Positions 54,043 to 63,980 are shown, counted from the stretch's first letter. The stretch: DNA of 64,000 nt from Henricia sp. BOLD:AAB3569 (GCA_037783545.1 JBBELK010000112.1:496001-560000); one strand, 5' to 3'. Program-made: numbers and translations. Notes: generated by a model from the letters alone, not told the origin.

Positions 54043-54863
54043 CTGATATCCTAGCCTTTTTACAACAGCTATTTGAGGAAGGTCTACTCTACAGAACCCT
54101 CAACGTCTACCGTTCGTCCATCTCATCAACCCATAAATTTGTCAGTGGTCTCCCAGTGGGTCAGCATCATTTAATGAAACGTTTCTTTAAGGGAATCCTT
54201 AACCTTAGACCACCACGACCTCGTTACAACGTAACCTGGGATGTCAGAACAGTTCTGAATTTCATCAAAGCCGGGCCGGACAATCGGCGTCTGACCATGA
54301 AACAGCTTTCTCTCAAATTGGCAATGTTAATTGCTCTCGTTTCAGCTAGTCGTTCCTCGTCCCTTACAGCACTAGACTTAAACAACATGTCAAGATCATC
54401 AGATGGCAAGTACACCTTCTGCCTGACAAAATTATCAAAAAGAGTGTCAGTGAACAAGCCCTTCCACGAGGTAGAGATTTCACACTTTGGCGGTCATAGG
54501 AATCTTTGTCCAGTGCGAGCTCTGGATGAGTATCGGGATAGAACCATGCCTCGTCGGGGTGAGGGCAGTTCCAAGATTTCAAGCCTGTTTTTGTCACTCA
54601 CAAAACCTTACCACCCAGTTGTCTCATCCACTATATCCAGATGGATAAAAGAAATCCTGTCACAAGCTGGTATTGACGTCACACAATTCAGAGCACATTC
54701 AACCAGAAGTGCTTCGACCTCTGCGGCAGCATCAGCTGGCATTTCAACCAACGACATCCTTAAAACAGCAGACTGGACGTCTGCAAGAACATTCGCCAAC
54801 TATTACCACAGGCAGACTGATACATCACAGTTTGGCCAGGCAGTTTTGGCAACGGCAGTGTAA
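53034..54863 (+). CDS. DIRS tyrosine recombinase
   Basis: A 609-codon frame; its first third overlaps the RT/RNase H ORF and may not be used as protein. The recombinase proper occupies about the last 320 residues: an N-terminal SAM-like core-binding part (SWRSQSNTQYNSAWARWVRW, DILAFLQQLFEEGLLYRTLN) and the catalytic part. The latter has Arg in SASRSSSLTALDLNN, the HSTR of FRAHSTRSASTSAAASAGIS (H-x-x-R) and the nucleophilic Tyr in ARTFANYYHRQ. It integrates the circular DNA copy by site-specific recombination without target-site duplication. All catalytic positions are visible. Confidence 0.92.
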   Translation: MDQLSSGLEWSNSRSSCTTHSNADGCLHGRLGSLFGTDENRGTLVRAREKTPYQSPGTARSIFCPQILGARPKRPPYPHTDGQRNSHSLCQSQRGDEIPSPNSTCHNHLDLVHKEKHSSVCRTHTRLIQCHSRQPVENFQRSHRMETSTNNLSVTHAELEFHTVGGLVCNPAKCTNTEVCVMAPRSHGMEIGCLSTELEGTEGLRFSPICADNQVPGQSKTRTSDHRNDCSSMAGTTMVPHVVGTDHCQPSPPSQKTRPSSSPSQSPVNTSYGRHTAISRLEVIREGLQEEGISRNVSNTIIASWRSQSNTQYNSAWARWVRWCISRKIDPVQSPIADILAFLQQLFEEGLLYRTLNVYRSSISSTHKFVSGLPVGQHHLMKRFFKGILNLRPPRPRYNVTWDVRTVLNFIKAGPDNRRLTMKQLSLKLAMLIALVSASRSSSLTALDLNNMSRSSDGKYTFCLTKLSKRVSVNKPFHEVEISHFGGHRNLCPVRALDEYRDRTMPRRGEGSSKISSLFLSLTKPYHPVVSSTISRWIKEILSQAGIDVTQFRAHSTRSASTSAAASAGISTNDILKTADWTSARTFANYYHRQTDTSQFGQAVLATAV

Positions 54864-54873
54864 TGCTTCGAAG

Positions 54874-54983
54874 TCTACATAGTGAGTCTATCCGGAATTG
54901 GCGTAATATAATTCCCCAATTACATAAGGGTACTTACCTGCAATATAATTGGAATTATATAAGACAATGAAGGATAGACTCAC
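54874..54983 (+). repeat. DIRS internal complementary region
   Basis: CTACATAGTGAGTCTATCCG to GAAGGATAGACTCAC. The left half is complementary to the outer edge of the left repeat, the right half to the outer edge of the right repeat. Confidence 0.9.
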
Positions 54984-55114
54984 GTTCCCTCCCTTTATTT
55001 GCATTATTTTACTCCAGGTTTGGTAATGACCTTGGAAATTAGACTTTGCAAAGTATATCATCCCGCCCAACTGCAGCAATTTACTGCCGCCAAAAGCACA
55101 ACAAGCTTCTAACA

Positions 55115-55308
55115 GACAACGTTCAACGGGACACATCGGGCTTTTACACCAAGCACCACCATTGTGTCAACTTTTTGCATATTCATGAGCTTCTAAAGGT
55201 GGAGCAGATTGCGTCACAAGGGACAATCTACATAGTGAGTCTATCCTTCATTGTCTTATATAATTCCAATTATATTGCAGGTAAGTACCCTTATGTAATT
55301 GGGGAATT
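55115..55308 (+). repeat. DIRS right inverted repeat
   Basis: GACAACGTTCAACGGGACAC through TAATTGGGGAATT. It contains CAG|GTAAGT, a perfect splice-donor consensus, at about 55278-55285. Confidence 0.88.
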
Positions 55309-56536
55309 TTAGCCCCTCAATAACACCAACTTTATCTTTACTTGGGGTAAAAGAATGATACATGTAATTTGAATGTCATCAGCGTAACAGTGGTATCTGA
55401 CATAGCATAGCCTATGTCCGAGTTCACTCAAGTAGAGTAAATTCAATAACATTGGCCCACCATTTATTTTGTCAGGCATGCCACGCATGTAGCTATACGG
55501 TTATTGTATGACGAGCTGGCACGGGGGTTATGCCTGATCCCCAGCCTAATCATGGTAATCCTACATGTCTAACTAGGCCCAGTCTCTAGCGAGCCATTTC
55601 CAGTAGGCCCTACATCGGTGCAAATGGAAAAATTAAAATCTGAAATTTTAAGTTCTCAGAACTGATTTGCATTTTATTGCCAAACAAACAAAACTTAACA
55701 TCTTCTAAAACTTTTCCCAGAAGTATGAACATCTAATACATTTCCTTTCAGTTTTTGCATACACATGTGCACATTGTGACAATTTCTGTAAAGTAACTTA
55801 CGTTACCTGTAGTTTTTGTCTGCTTAAAATTGCCACACAGTTCTTCCCACCAACGTACTCTTATTTTGGAATGTGTATACGACCGACAATGGGAGTCAAG
55901 ATAATTATTGACAAAGTTAGGACTTATATGTTGAAAAAAGCATCATAAATAGCACAGGTAAAATATTACACACAATTGCTGTTTTAAAGAGAAATGTCGT
56001 TAGTTTATACAAAACTGTAAATTTTAATTTTTTTTAGAACTCTTCTGTTATTATGTAATGCCTATGGTTGTAAACATTTCGCTTAAAATAATAAAAGTAA
56101 CTTCTCGTGAGAGGAGCTTATTACAAATCGTCTCAAATTGTGGTAACGTAAGTTTCAACTTTGGTAACGTATGTTTCCTCTTAGGACATTTGACTTTGAT
56201 TGATTTTGGTAATAATATTTTGCTTGACCTTTGCTGATTTGAGAATGGCTTGTGTTCAAGCATGCAAAATGGACCATAAAAGCAAATTACCAAAGGCATT
56301 AATATACAAGCCCTTGTTTCAAGAATCAGTGTCTTCTGCAAAACAACAACTTAAACGTTTTTTATATTTTTAAAAGCTATAAATTTTGTAAACCTTACAA
56401 CAAGTAGAACAAGTTATAAGGGAAAAGTATAAGAGCAACTGTACACTGAAAATAATTCATTTCGTAAAGAACGACAGATTTTTCAACATTGTATGAAACT
56501 GGTAACGTATGCTCGATACAGTTAGTATTGTTTTCT
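55309..56536. other. Spacer, no gene recognised
   Basis: AT-rich. It could include the 3' UTR of the minus-strand exon that ends at 56537. No bounded repeat recognised. Confidence 0.4.
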
Positions 56537-56866
56537 TCAGTTATTCTCTGTGACATAGCGGCTAAACTTTGCTTCGATCTCCAATTTGTCCTCGTCATTT
56601 AATCGAAACAAACGTTTTGATGTTACTTTCCGTTCGAGTGGACTAATGCGGCACATAATTTTGCCTCTAGGGATCCACAGGTAATCTGATGATACAGGCC
56701 ATTTGGAGAGCTCAGGAAACTTGTCACTGCTCTTCATAAAGTGAATGAAAACATCTTCGTCATCGGACTCCAATACCTTCCCAATGTACCACTTGTCATT
56801 GTACACTGCCGCTACCCAATCATGTTCATATACTGTAGAGGGTTTGCTCCATACACGGTGTTTGTT
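56537..56866 (-). CDS. Terminal exon of an unknown gene (Tudor/chromo-like barrel domain)
   Basis: On the minus strand an acceptor GTGATCTCAG is followed by 109 open codons and a stop. The product reads EHDWVAAVYNDKWYIGKVLE, then DVFIHFMKSSDKFPELSKWP and SSDYLWIPRGKIMCRISPLE. The pattern W-V-A-V-x-Y-x-x-x-W-Y-I-G-x-V ... F-M ... WP ... D-x-x-W-(V/I)-P-x-x-x-I recurs at the C-terminus of many uncharacterised invertebrate proteins, some of them transposon-associated, and looks like a small beta-barrel. Upstream exons should lie to the right, beyond 56866; I could not find them among the repeats. Host gene and domesticated-transposon origins are both possible. Confidence 0.6.
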   Translation of the reverse strand, partial: NKHRVWSKPSTVYEHDWVAAVYNDKWYIGKVLESDDEDVFIHFMKSSDKFPELSKWPVSSDYLWIPRGKIMCRISPLERKVTSKRLFRLNDEDKLEIEAKFSRYVTENN

Positions 56867-57119
56867 CTGAGATCACAATTCTGATTAAGTTAACAGATCT
56901 GTTACACTAACACGAAACCCAGAGTTGTGACTTCGCCCTATGTACAGTGCAGAAATTTAACATGGTGTTAGCGTGGTGTTAACCTGGACGTTCAATTAGA
57001 GGTCGAGATTAATGCCGTGTTAAACTAACACGTAACACACACAGAATTGTGACCTCACCCATGCATTGTTGCAGTGGCCCATAACAAAAATCCTACTTAC
57101 ACTTCAACCTGCAATGAAG
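56867..57119. other. Spacer with repeated TAACAC motifs
   Basis: GTTACACTAACACG, ATGGTGTTAGCGTGGTGTTAA and GTGTTAAACTAACACG form short direct and inverted repeats, possibly a degraded hairpin element. Confidence 0.4.
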
Positions 57120-57640
57120 TATAAGTTCCGAGCACATTTCTTCAGGGAAGACTGAGTTGGCACAGTGGATGTGTACAAAAAGTGTACTGTGACTCCCGAT
57201 CAGGCGATTGGGGTAATTACCGTCGCTGTGAGATTGTAGTTGCTTTTTGATCTACTTGGGTTCAATTCAAGACGTTTCATTGCAACGTAAGGTTTAAATA
57301 TAAGTTCCGAACACATGTCTTCAAGGACGACTGATTTGGCACAGTGGATGTGTACTCTGACTCCCGATCAGGCGATTGAGGTTCAATTCCCGTCGTTGTG
57401 AGGGATTATTGTTTCTTTTGATCTACTTGGGTTCAATTCAAGATGTTTCATTGCAACCTAAGGTTTAAATATAAGTTCCGAACACAATTCTTAAGGGAAG
57501 ACTGAGTTGGCACAGTGGATGTGTACTCTGACTCCCGATAAGCCGGTTGGGGTTCAACCCTCGGACCCGTCACCTTGAGGGGTTTTAAGAGAGATCCTTT
57601 AAGGGAAAAAGGGTCAGGATTTTTATTGTACTTAGAGAGA
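57120..57640 (+). repeat. tRNA-like tandem repeats, plus strand, block 1
   Basis: Three units start at AAGTTCCGA (about 57123, 57302, 57471; period ~170-180 bp). Each has a tRNA-like head: TTGGCACAGTGGATGTGTAC (box A-like) and GGTTCAATTCCCGTCG (box B-like). The tail is CTACTTGGGTTCAATTCAAG. Confidence 0.7.
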
Positions 57641-57699
57641 ATTATTGTACAAAATGTTAGCAAAAGCTCGTTTTATTTTATCTAGTTGGGGGACCAACA

Positions 57700-57985
57700 C
57701 CCGTGGATGTCGAAGTACCGTGGAACTCGAACAGCCACGGGTGTGTGTCAACCGTGGGATCCTGTCTGCCGCGGGATTCGAACCGGCAACGCCCGATTGG
57801 GGAGCGACACCCTTACCGCATCCTCCATCTTGGGTCCCCCTGCGAGAATATCGATTCTATAATATTTAAGGAATAGCCAAAGCAGGAGAACGTGAAGATA
57901 AAAATCTGTCTTCCAGGTTTCGAACCGGGGTTCTTCGGTACCCCGGTTCCGCACTTAGCTACAGGACCACTGCTGTTGTACGAAA
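57700..57985 (-). repeat. Two further tRNA-like modules, minus strand, block 1
   Basis: On the minus strand AAGATGGAGGATGCGGTAAG with GCCGGTTCGAATCCCGCGG (57770-57835), and GTCCTGTAGCTAAGTGCGG with CCCCGGTTCGAAACCTGG (57915-57970), both have box A/box B pairs. Both differ from the 149 bp units. Block 2 carries matching copies at 59325-59390 and 59470-59525. Confidence 0.65.
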
Positions 57986-57999
57986 TTTGCGTCGAAACT

Positions 58000-58680
58000 T
58001 AAATACTTAAGGTACCAGTCCGCACTTAGTTATTTTTTTCAAAACTTGACTATTCCAAGGGGCTGTGAGGAACCGAACGGGGGTCCTCAGGATTCGAAGC
58101 TCCGCTTACTACCACAGGGGCCTTGCTGTTGGCTGAAATTAGTGCCTAATCTTATATACTTAAGGTACCAGTCCGGACTTAGTTATTTTTTAAAAACTTG
58201 ATCATAAGGGGCTGTGAGTAACCGAACGTGGGTCCTCAGGACTCGGAGCTCCGCTCACTACCACAGCGGCCTTGCCGTTGGCAGAAATGTGCTCCGAATC
58301 TTAGATACTTAAGGTACCAGTCCGGACTTAGTTATTTTTTAAAAACTTGATAATAAGGGGCTGCGAAGAACCGAACGGGGGTCCTCAGGACTCGGAGCTC
58401 CGCTTACTACCACAGCGGCCTTGCCGTTGGCAGAAATGTGCTCCGAATCTTAGATACTTAAGGTACCAGTCCGAACTTAGTTATTTTTTAAAACTTGATC
58501 ATAACGGGCTGCGAGGAACCGAACGGGGGTCCTCAGGACTCGGAGCTCCGCTCACTACCACAGCGGCCTTGCCGTTGGCAGAAATGTGCTCCGAATCTTA
58601 GATACTTAAGGTACCAGTCCGGACTTAGTTATTTTTTAAAACTTGATCATAAGGGGTTGTGAGGAACCGAACGGTTCCTC
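58000..58680 (-). repeat. 149 bp tRNA-like satellite, block 1
   Basis: Monomers are anchored by GGTACCAGTCC at 58011, 58164, 58313, 58462 and 58610 (periods 153, 149, 149, 148). On the minus strand each carries CCGCTGTGGTAGTGAGCGGA (box A-like) and CCCCGTTCGGTTCCTCGCAG (box B-like), so each monomer has the outline of an internal pol III promoter. Confidence 0.85.
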
Positions 58681-59300
58681 ACATAAGTTCCGAACACATG
58701 TCTTCAAGGACGACTGAGTTGGCACATACAGCGGATGTGTACTCTGACTCCCAATCAGGCGATTGGGGTTCAATTCCCGTCGTTATGATTATTGTTTCTT
58801 TTGATCTACTTGGGTTCAGTTTTAAGATGTTTCATTGCAACCTTAGGTTTAAATATAAGTTCCGAACACATGTCTTCAAGGACGACTGATTTGGCATAGT
58901 GGATGTGTATTCTGACTCCCGATCAGGCGATTTAGGTTCAATTCCCGTCGTTGTGAGGGATTTTTTTTTTCCTACTTGGGTTCAATTCAAGATGTTTCAT
59001 TGCAACCTAAGGTTTAAATATAAGTTCCGAACACAATTCTTAAGGGAAGACTGAGTTGGCACAATGGATGTGTACTCTGACTCCCGATAAGCCGGTTGGG
59101 GTTCAACCCTCGGACCCGTCACCGGCACCTTGAGAGGTTTTAAGAGAGATCCTTTAAGGGAAAAAGGGTCAGGATTTTTATTGTACCTAGAGATAATTAT
59201 TGTACAAAAAGTTAGCAAAAGCTCGTTTTATTTTATTTTATCTAGTTGGGGGACCAACACCCGTGGATGTCGAAGTACCGTGGAACTCGAACAGCCACGG
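58680..59300 (+). repeat. tRNA-like tandem repeats, plus strand, block 2
   Basis: A second copy of the plus-strand ~170 bp units (AAGTTCCGA at about 58685, 58857, 59022) followed by the same AGAGAGATCCTTTAAGGGAA linker as block 1. Block 2 lies 1555 bp from block 1 over the shared part. Confidence 0.75.
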
Positions 59301-59324
59301 GTGTGAGTCAACCGTGGGATCCTG

Positions 59325-60780
59325 TCTGCCGCGGGATTCGAACCGGCAACGCCCGATTGGGGAGCGACACCCTTACCGCATCCTCCATCTTGGGTCCCCC
59401 CGCGAGAATATCGATTCTATAATATTTAAGGAATAGCCCAAGCAGGAGAACGTGAAGATAAAAATCTGTCGTCCAGGTTTCGAACCGGGGTTCTTCGGTA
59501 CCGCGGTTCCGCACTTAGCCACAGGACCACTGCTGTTGTACGAAATTTGCGTCGAAACTTAAATACTTAAGGTACCAGTCCGCACTTAGTTATTTTTTTC
59601 AAAACTTAACTATTCCAAGGGGCTGTGAGGAACCGAACGGGGGTCCTCAGGATTCGAAGCTCCGCTTACTACCACAGGGGCGTTGCTGTTGGCTGAAATT
59701 AGTGCCTAATCTTATATACTTAAGGTACCAGTCCGGACTTAGTTATTTTTAAAAAAACTTGATCATAAGGGCTGTGAGGAACCGAACGTGGGTCCTCAGG
59801 ACTCGGAGCTCCGCTCACTACCACAGCGGCCTTGCCGTTGGCAGAAATGTGCTCCGAATCTTAGATATATAAGGTACCAGTCCAGACTTAGTTATTTGTT
59901 TGAAACTTGATCATAAGGGCTGTGAGGAACCGAACGGGGGGTCCTCATGACTCGGAGCTCCGCTTACTACCACAGCGGCCTTGCGGTTGGCAGAAATGTG
60001 CTTCGAATCTTAGTTACTTAAGGTACCAGTCCGGACTTAGTTATTTTTTTAAAACTTGATCATAAGGGGATGTGAGGAACCGAACGTGGGTCCTCAGGAC
60101 TCGGAGCTCCGCTCACTACTACAGCGGCCTTGCCGTTGGCAGAAATGTGCTCCGAATCTTAGATATATAAGGTACCAGTCCAGACTTAGTTATTTGTTTG
60201 AAACTTGATCATAAGGGCTGTGAGGAACCGAACGGGGGGTCCTCATGACTCGGAGCTCCGCTTACTACCACAGCGGCCTTGCGGTTGGCAGAAATGTGCT
60301 TCGAATCTTAGTTACTTAAGGTACCAGTCCGGACTTAGTTATTTTTTTAAAACTTGATCATAAGGGGATGTGAGGAACCGAACGTGGGTCCTCAGGACTC
60401 GGAGCTCCGCTCACTACTACAGCGGCCTTGCCGTTGGCAGAAATGTGCTCCGAATCTTAGATACTTAAGGTACCAGTCCGAACTTAGTTATTTTTTAAAA
60501 CTTGATCATAAGGGGCTGCGAGGAACCGAACGGGGGTCCTCAGGACTCGGAGCTCCGCTCACTACCACAGCGGCTTTGCCGTTGGCAGAAATGTGCTCCG
60601 AATCTTAGATATATAAGGTACCAGTCCAGACTTAGTTATTTTTTAAAAACTTGATCATAAGGGGATGTGAGGAACCGAACGTGGGTCCTTAGGACTCAGA
60701 GCTCTGCTCACTACCACAGCGGCCGCCTTGCCGTTGGCCGAAATTTGCGTTCATTCATTAAACACAAATGAGTTTTGATC
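59325..60780 (-). repeat. 149 bp tRNA-like satellite, block 2, with higher-order repeat
   Basis: The two minus-strand tRNA-like modules (59325-59525) lead into GGTACCAGTCC anchors at 59571, 59724, 59873, 60022, 60171, 60320, 60469 and 60617, almost all 149 bp apart. The pair 59873-60170 is nearly identical to 60171-60468 (298 bp period, with alternating AGATATATAAGG and AGTTACTTAAGG variants), a dimeric higher-order repeat. Confidence 0.85.
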
Positions 60781-61170
60781 CATCCCATCTATTTTTTAAA
60801 TTTGTGGCAAAAAAACCCAATCATGTATACTGCCTTTATATCGGACTTTGTCAAAACCGAACGGGGGTCCTCGGAACTCTGCTCACTACCACAGCGGCCT
60901 TGCCGTTAGCAGATATTTGCTCCGAATCTTAGATACTTAAGGTAAAAGTCCGGACTTAGTTATTTTTTTTTCAAAACTTGATCATAAGGGCTGCGAGGAA
61001 CCGATCGAACGCGGGTCCTCAGGACTCGGAGCTCCGCTCACTACCACAGCGGCCTTGCCGTTGGCCGAAATTAGCGTTTATTCATTATAACACAAATGAG
61101 TTTTGATCCATCCCATCTATTTTTGAAATTTGTGGCAATAAAAACCAATCATGTATACTGCCTTTAAATC
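60781..61170 (-). repeat. Degenerate satellite units with alternating unique tail
   Basis: Two more tRNA-like units (about 60850-60950 and 60985-61065). One is preceded and one followed by the same tail, CACAAATGAGTTTTGATCCA ... AATCATGTATACTGCCTTTA (60765-60840 and 61090-61165). This is probably the array edge. Confidence 0.65.
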
Positions 61171-61415
61171 GGACTTTAAGCCCATTCCTCAGATGAGTGT
61201 TTAGTGGTCCCCTTTAATTATTGCCTGAAGATGTTGAAGGGCCTGTATGTATTCCACACTTGTTCCTACATGTATGCTAAACGTGTATATTAACTTGAGA
61301 TTGGAAACTGCGTGAAATGAACGTAGATTGTCGTAAGTTTGTGCAGCTATAACCACAGTATCGCAAAAATAGAGAATGTTATGGAGTTAATCATAAATCA
61401 GGTGCCTATTGACTC

Positions 61416-61498
61416 TATCGAGTATATAGCCGCCATTTCGTGGGGCAGTTTCTTTGTTCCTCGAGGATACGAATGGTTGCACATATTGTGCTTCCTAT
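61416..61498. repeat. MITE family B, partial copy
   Basis: TATAGCCGCCATTTCGTGGG then GTTTCTTTGTTCCTCGAGGA and TTGCACATATTGTGCTTCC. It corresponds to the left half of the family; the right half is missing. Confidence 0.7.
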
Positions 61499-61588
61499 CT
61501 GAAGTTCATATCTATTTTTCTGTGGGTCATAATACGTACATAATAACGTATGGGTTGCACTTGTTTAACACATCTCTCGTGTCTTGGG

Positions 61589-61737
61589 TATAGACCGTAT
61601 CGAATAGCCGCCATTTCGTAGGGGAGTTTCTTTGTTCCTGGAGGACATGCATGTTACACATATTGTGCTTGCATTGTTGAACGGTTTAAGTAACAAAAGG
61701 TGCCCCATAAAATGGCGGCTATTCGATACGATCTATA
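61589..61737. repeat. MITE family B, copy 3
   Basis: A 149 bp copy with ends TATAGACCGTATCGAATAGC and GCTATTCGATACGATCTATA, closest to the consensus of the copies seen. Confidence 0.85.
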
Positions 61738-62395
61738 GGCCTACGTCATGTACTAATTTAAATCCAAAACCCAGAAATTTAGCATTGTTTTAAAATATTG
61801 GAAATATTCCACCTGCCTTTTGACTTTGATATGAGTAACTAATATGCCTTGGATGTTTTCAGATTACTAAAGTTGCCATGGTACATGTAGTCTCCATATG
61901 TATATCCACTGGGAACACAGCTAATAAAAAACATGCAATGCCAATTGATGTCATGTAGAAGGTTTATTTATATTGCCAGAGCCGGTAGCTAAATCTATAT
62001 ACATGTACATATAGCTCAACACTAATTACTCATTTTTTTTTTATGTCTGGAAATACATTTAAACGGAGGAAAAGCTGGCCATTGCTTGTATAATGTTCAT
62101 ACGAGAACTGTAACAAAGAACCTTTGTCAAATTAGGGATCATAGGCCTAGTGTTTTATAAATACATTTGTTGGTCGGTAATTGGGATTACAAGTGAATAC
62201 ATGTAGCAGGCTTATAAAAAGAATGTCCTTTGGGTTATAAGTAAATAATGGAAGTACAAATAATTGGATAAATAAAAATGTGAAATAATGTTTGCTACAA
62301 ATGTTACATACATGGGGTATTTTACTCTTGGGTTCATAATTATTACATTACTAATTAATACAAATTTACTACACACTGGGCTTTGTCAAAGAGGC
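61738..62395. other. Spacer, no feature recognised
   Basis: AT-rich. No gene or bounded repeat recognised. Confidence 0.4.
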
Positions 62396-62793
62396 TTAAG
62401 GCCTGTACGCATTTGACTTTTTTTGGTCAAACTTACCGAGACGATGCGTACTTTCCTATTTTTAATCCACTGCGGACAGCCTCGGAAGTTTCTTTCCGTA
62501 AAACTTTTCTTGGCCAACTGCTGCCTAGGAAAATTGACCAAGGAACTTTTCCCGAGACAATAAGTCCAATGTGGACACATCGAGTTGGAAAAGCGCTCTG
62601 GAAGCATATGTCCGGGCCGTGAAGGTCATACTGTGAAGGGACACTGCGCATGCTCTCCCACGGTCTCGGTAAAATTTCCCGTGTCGAAAAAGTTCAAATG
62701 TGGAGAGCAGTAAAATTTGGCCATTTTTCATTTTACCATCGTCTCGGTAAAACCTCCCAAAAAACAAGTCCTGCAATGCGGACACGGCTTTAA
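62396..62793. repeat. MITE family M, flanked by TTAA
   Basis: TTAA at 62396-62399 is followed by GGCCTGTACGCATTTGAC; the right end reads GCAATGCGGACACGGCT then TTAA (62790-62793). An inner match, CTTACCGAGACGATG / CATCGTCTCGGTAAA, supports imperfect terminal inverted repeats. TTAA borders fit piggyBac-mobilised elements. Confidence 0.65.
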
Positions 62794-63371
62794 AGTTTGT
62801 CTTTTTCGGACAATATTGTTGCAATTTATGTATTGCTAGAGCTACCTGTTATTTGCTTTATATCGCGCAGAATGTACCGTTAAGACTGCTCTTTGATAAA
62901 TTGCTAAATGCTGTGTTATAGGGCACACATTACATCAATAGCCACTGGTTAATTACACTTGGAAACAAACTGTGTTGTTCATTAAAGTGCCTTTTGTTTT
63001 TACAAAGAAAAATAACCGTACTCTGTTAGAAAGGGAATGTTAGCAGTAGCTATTTGTGTTTTTACAAAGGAAAGCTAATGCTTTCCCCCTAGAATTCCTT
63101 TTAATGAATGTAATTTGAGTAATCCTGTGCAATCTATATTATTGTAAATTATATATTACTCTATCGCAACATGATTGAATTGGTAACAAATAGATATGTA
63201 CAATTTACACCGCTGTGACAATGTACCACTTCTAAATTTGTATTCACAAATCTATACATCAGTGCATTATAATATTTAGCTATATGAAGTATATTAAGCT
63301 GGTTCCCTTTCTCAAAACAGTGGTTCAGTAATTGGAGGGTACCAGGTGTGAATAAAACTTGTTTCCGAGTT
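62794..63371. other. Spacer, no feature recognised
   Basis: No gene or bounded repeat recognised. Confidence 0.4.
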
Positions 63372-63888
63372 TTTAAAGATATACAGTCCGTGCGTTTTGG
63401 GTGTGATCATTTTCTAGAAACATAAAAGTTATTCGCTTTCAAATGAGACATCAACGAAAAAAACGACCAATGTTTAGTTATCGAACAATAATTACTGTCA
63501 ATAATTCAAGGCGTAGACTGACCACCCGTAATCAGTATACAACAACGCGCAGCGCACAGTGCCCCCTCGGACGGGTGGCCTGTCCAATCTCAGTTCCTCT
63601 GTTTCGGAAAGTCTTCCGAGGCAGAAGAAAAGAGATTTGACAGGCTACCAGTCCAAAGGGCGCGCTGCATGCACGCACCACAGACCAAACATGGGAAGTC
63701 AGATGTGGGCAAGTCTAGGCAAGGTGCAAAAAACAGCCGTATAAAAACGGCATTTTTTTTCACACGATTGCCAATGTCTAAAATACAAAGTAGGATGTTT
63801 TGTTGTTAAAATAAAGTAAATGCTTTAGAATTCGTTCGGAGAAAAAAAAATCAAATTTGCTGCGAACCACGGACTGTATATCTTTAAA
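63372..63888. repeat. Family K element, full copy, flanked by TTAA
   Basis: TTAA then AGATATACAGTCCGTG at the left, CACGGACTGTATATCT then TTAA at the right: perfect 16 bp terminal inverted repeats with TTAA borders. The interior is itself palindromic around about 63600-63640. Partial copies are at 1790-2130 and 43375-43680. No transposase ORF. Confidence 0.75.
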
Positions 63889-63892
63889 ACAA

Positions 63893-63980
63893 CCATGCCA
63901 TCTTGTAGGACATGCATGGTTGCACGTTTTGTGCTTACATTGATGCCCCACAAGATGGCAGCTAATCAATACGGTCTATA
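63893..63980. repeat. MITE family B, partial copy at window end
   Basis: AGGACATGCATGGTTGCACG, then GATGCCCCACAAGATGGCAG and AATCAATACGGTCTATAG. It covers the right half of the family, directly after the family K element. Confidence 0.65.

Larger units (their letters stand above)
50111..55308 (+). mobile_element. DIRS-type tyrosine-recombinase retrotransposon, looks whole
   Basis: A 5.2 kb element with the DIRS-1 plan: left inverted repeat 50111-50261, coding region, internal complementary region 54874-54983, right inverted repeat 55115-55308. The internal region joins the complements of the two outer ends (GGAATTGGCGTAATATAAT and TCCCCAATTACATAAGGG), which is how DIRS elements restore their ends through a circular intermediate. 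Two long open ORFs supply gag-like, RT/RNase H and tyrosine recombinase functions. There is no integrase or LTR. It looks whole and therefore young. Confidence 0.93.

Noticed and set aside
57750-57835. Functional tRNA gene
   Set aside because: Box A and box B-like sequences are present but no 7 bp acceptor stem pairs around them, so I treat it as a tRNA-like repeat.
58347-60608. ORF of 84 codons occurring in the satellite
   Set aside because: It is produced by reading through 149 bp monomers and has no independent coding evidence.
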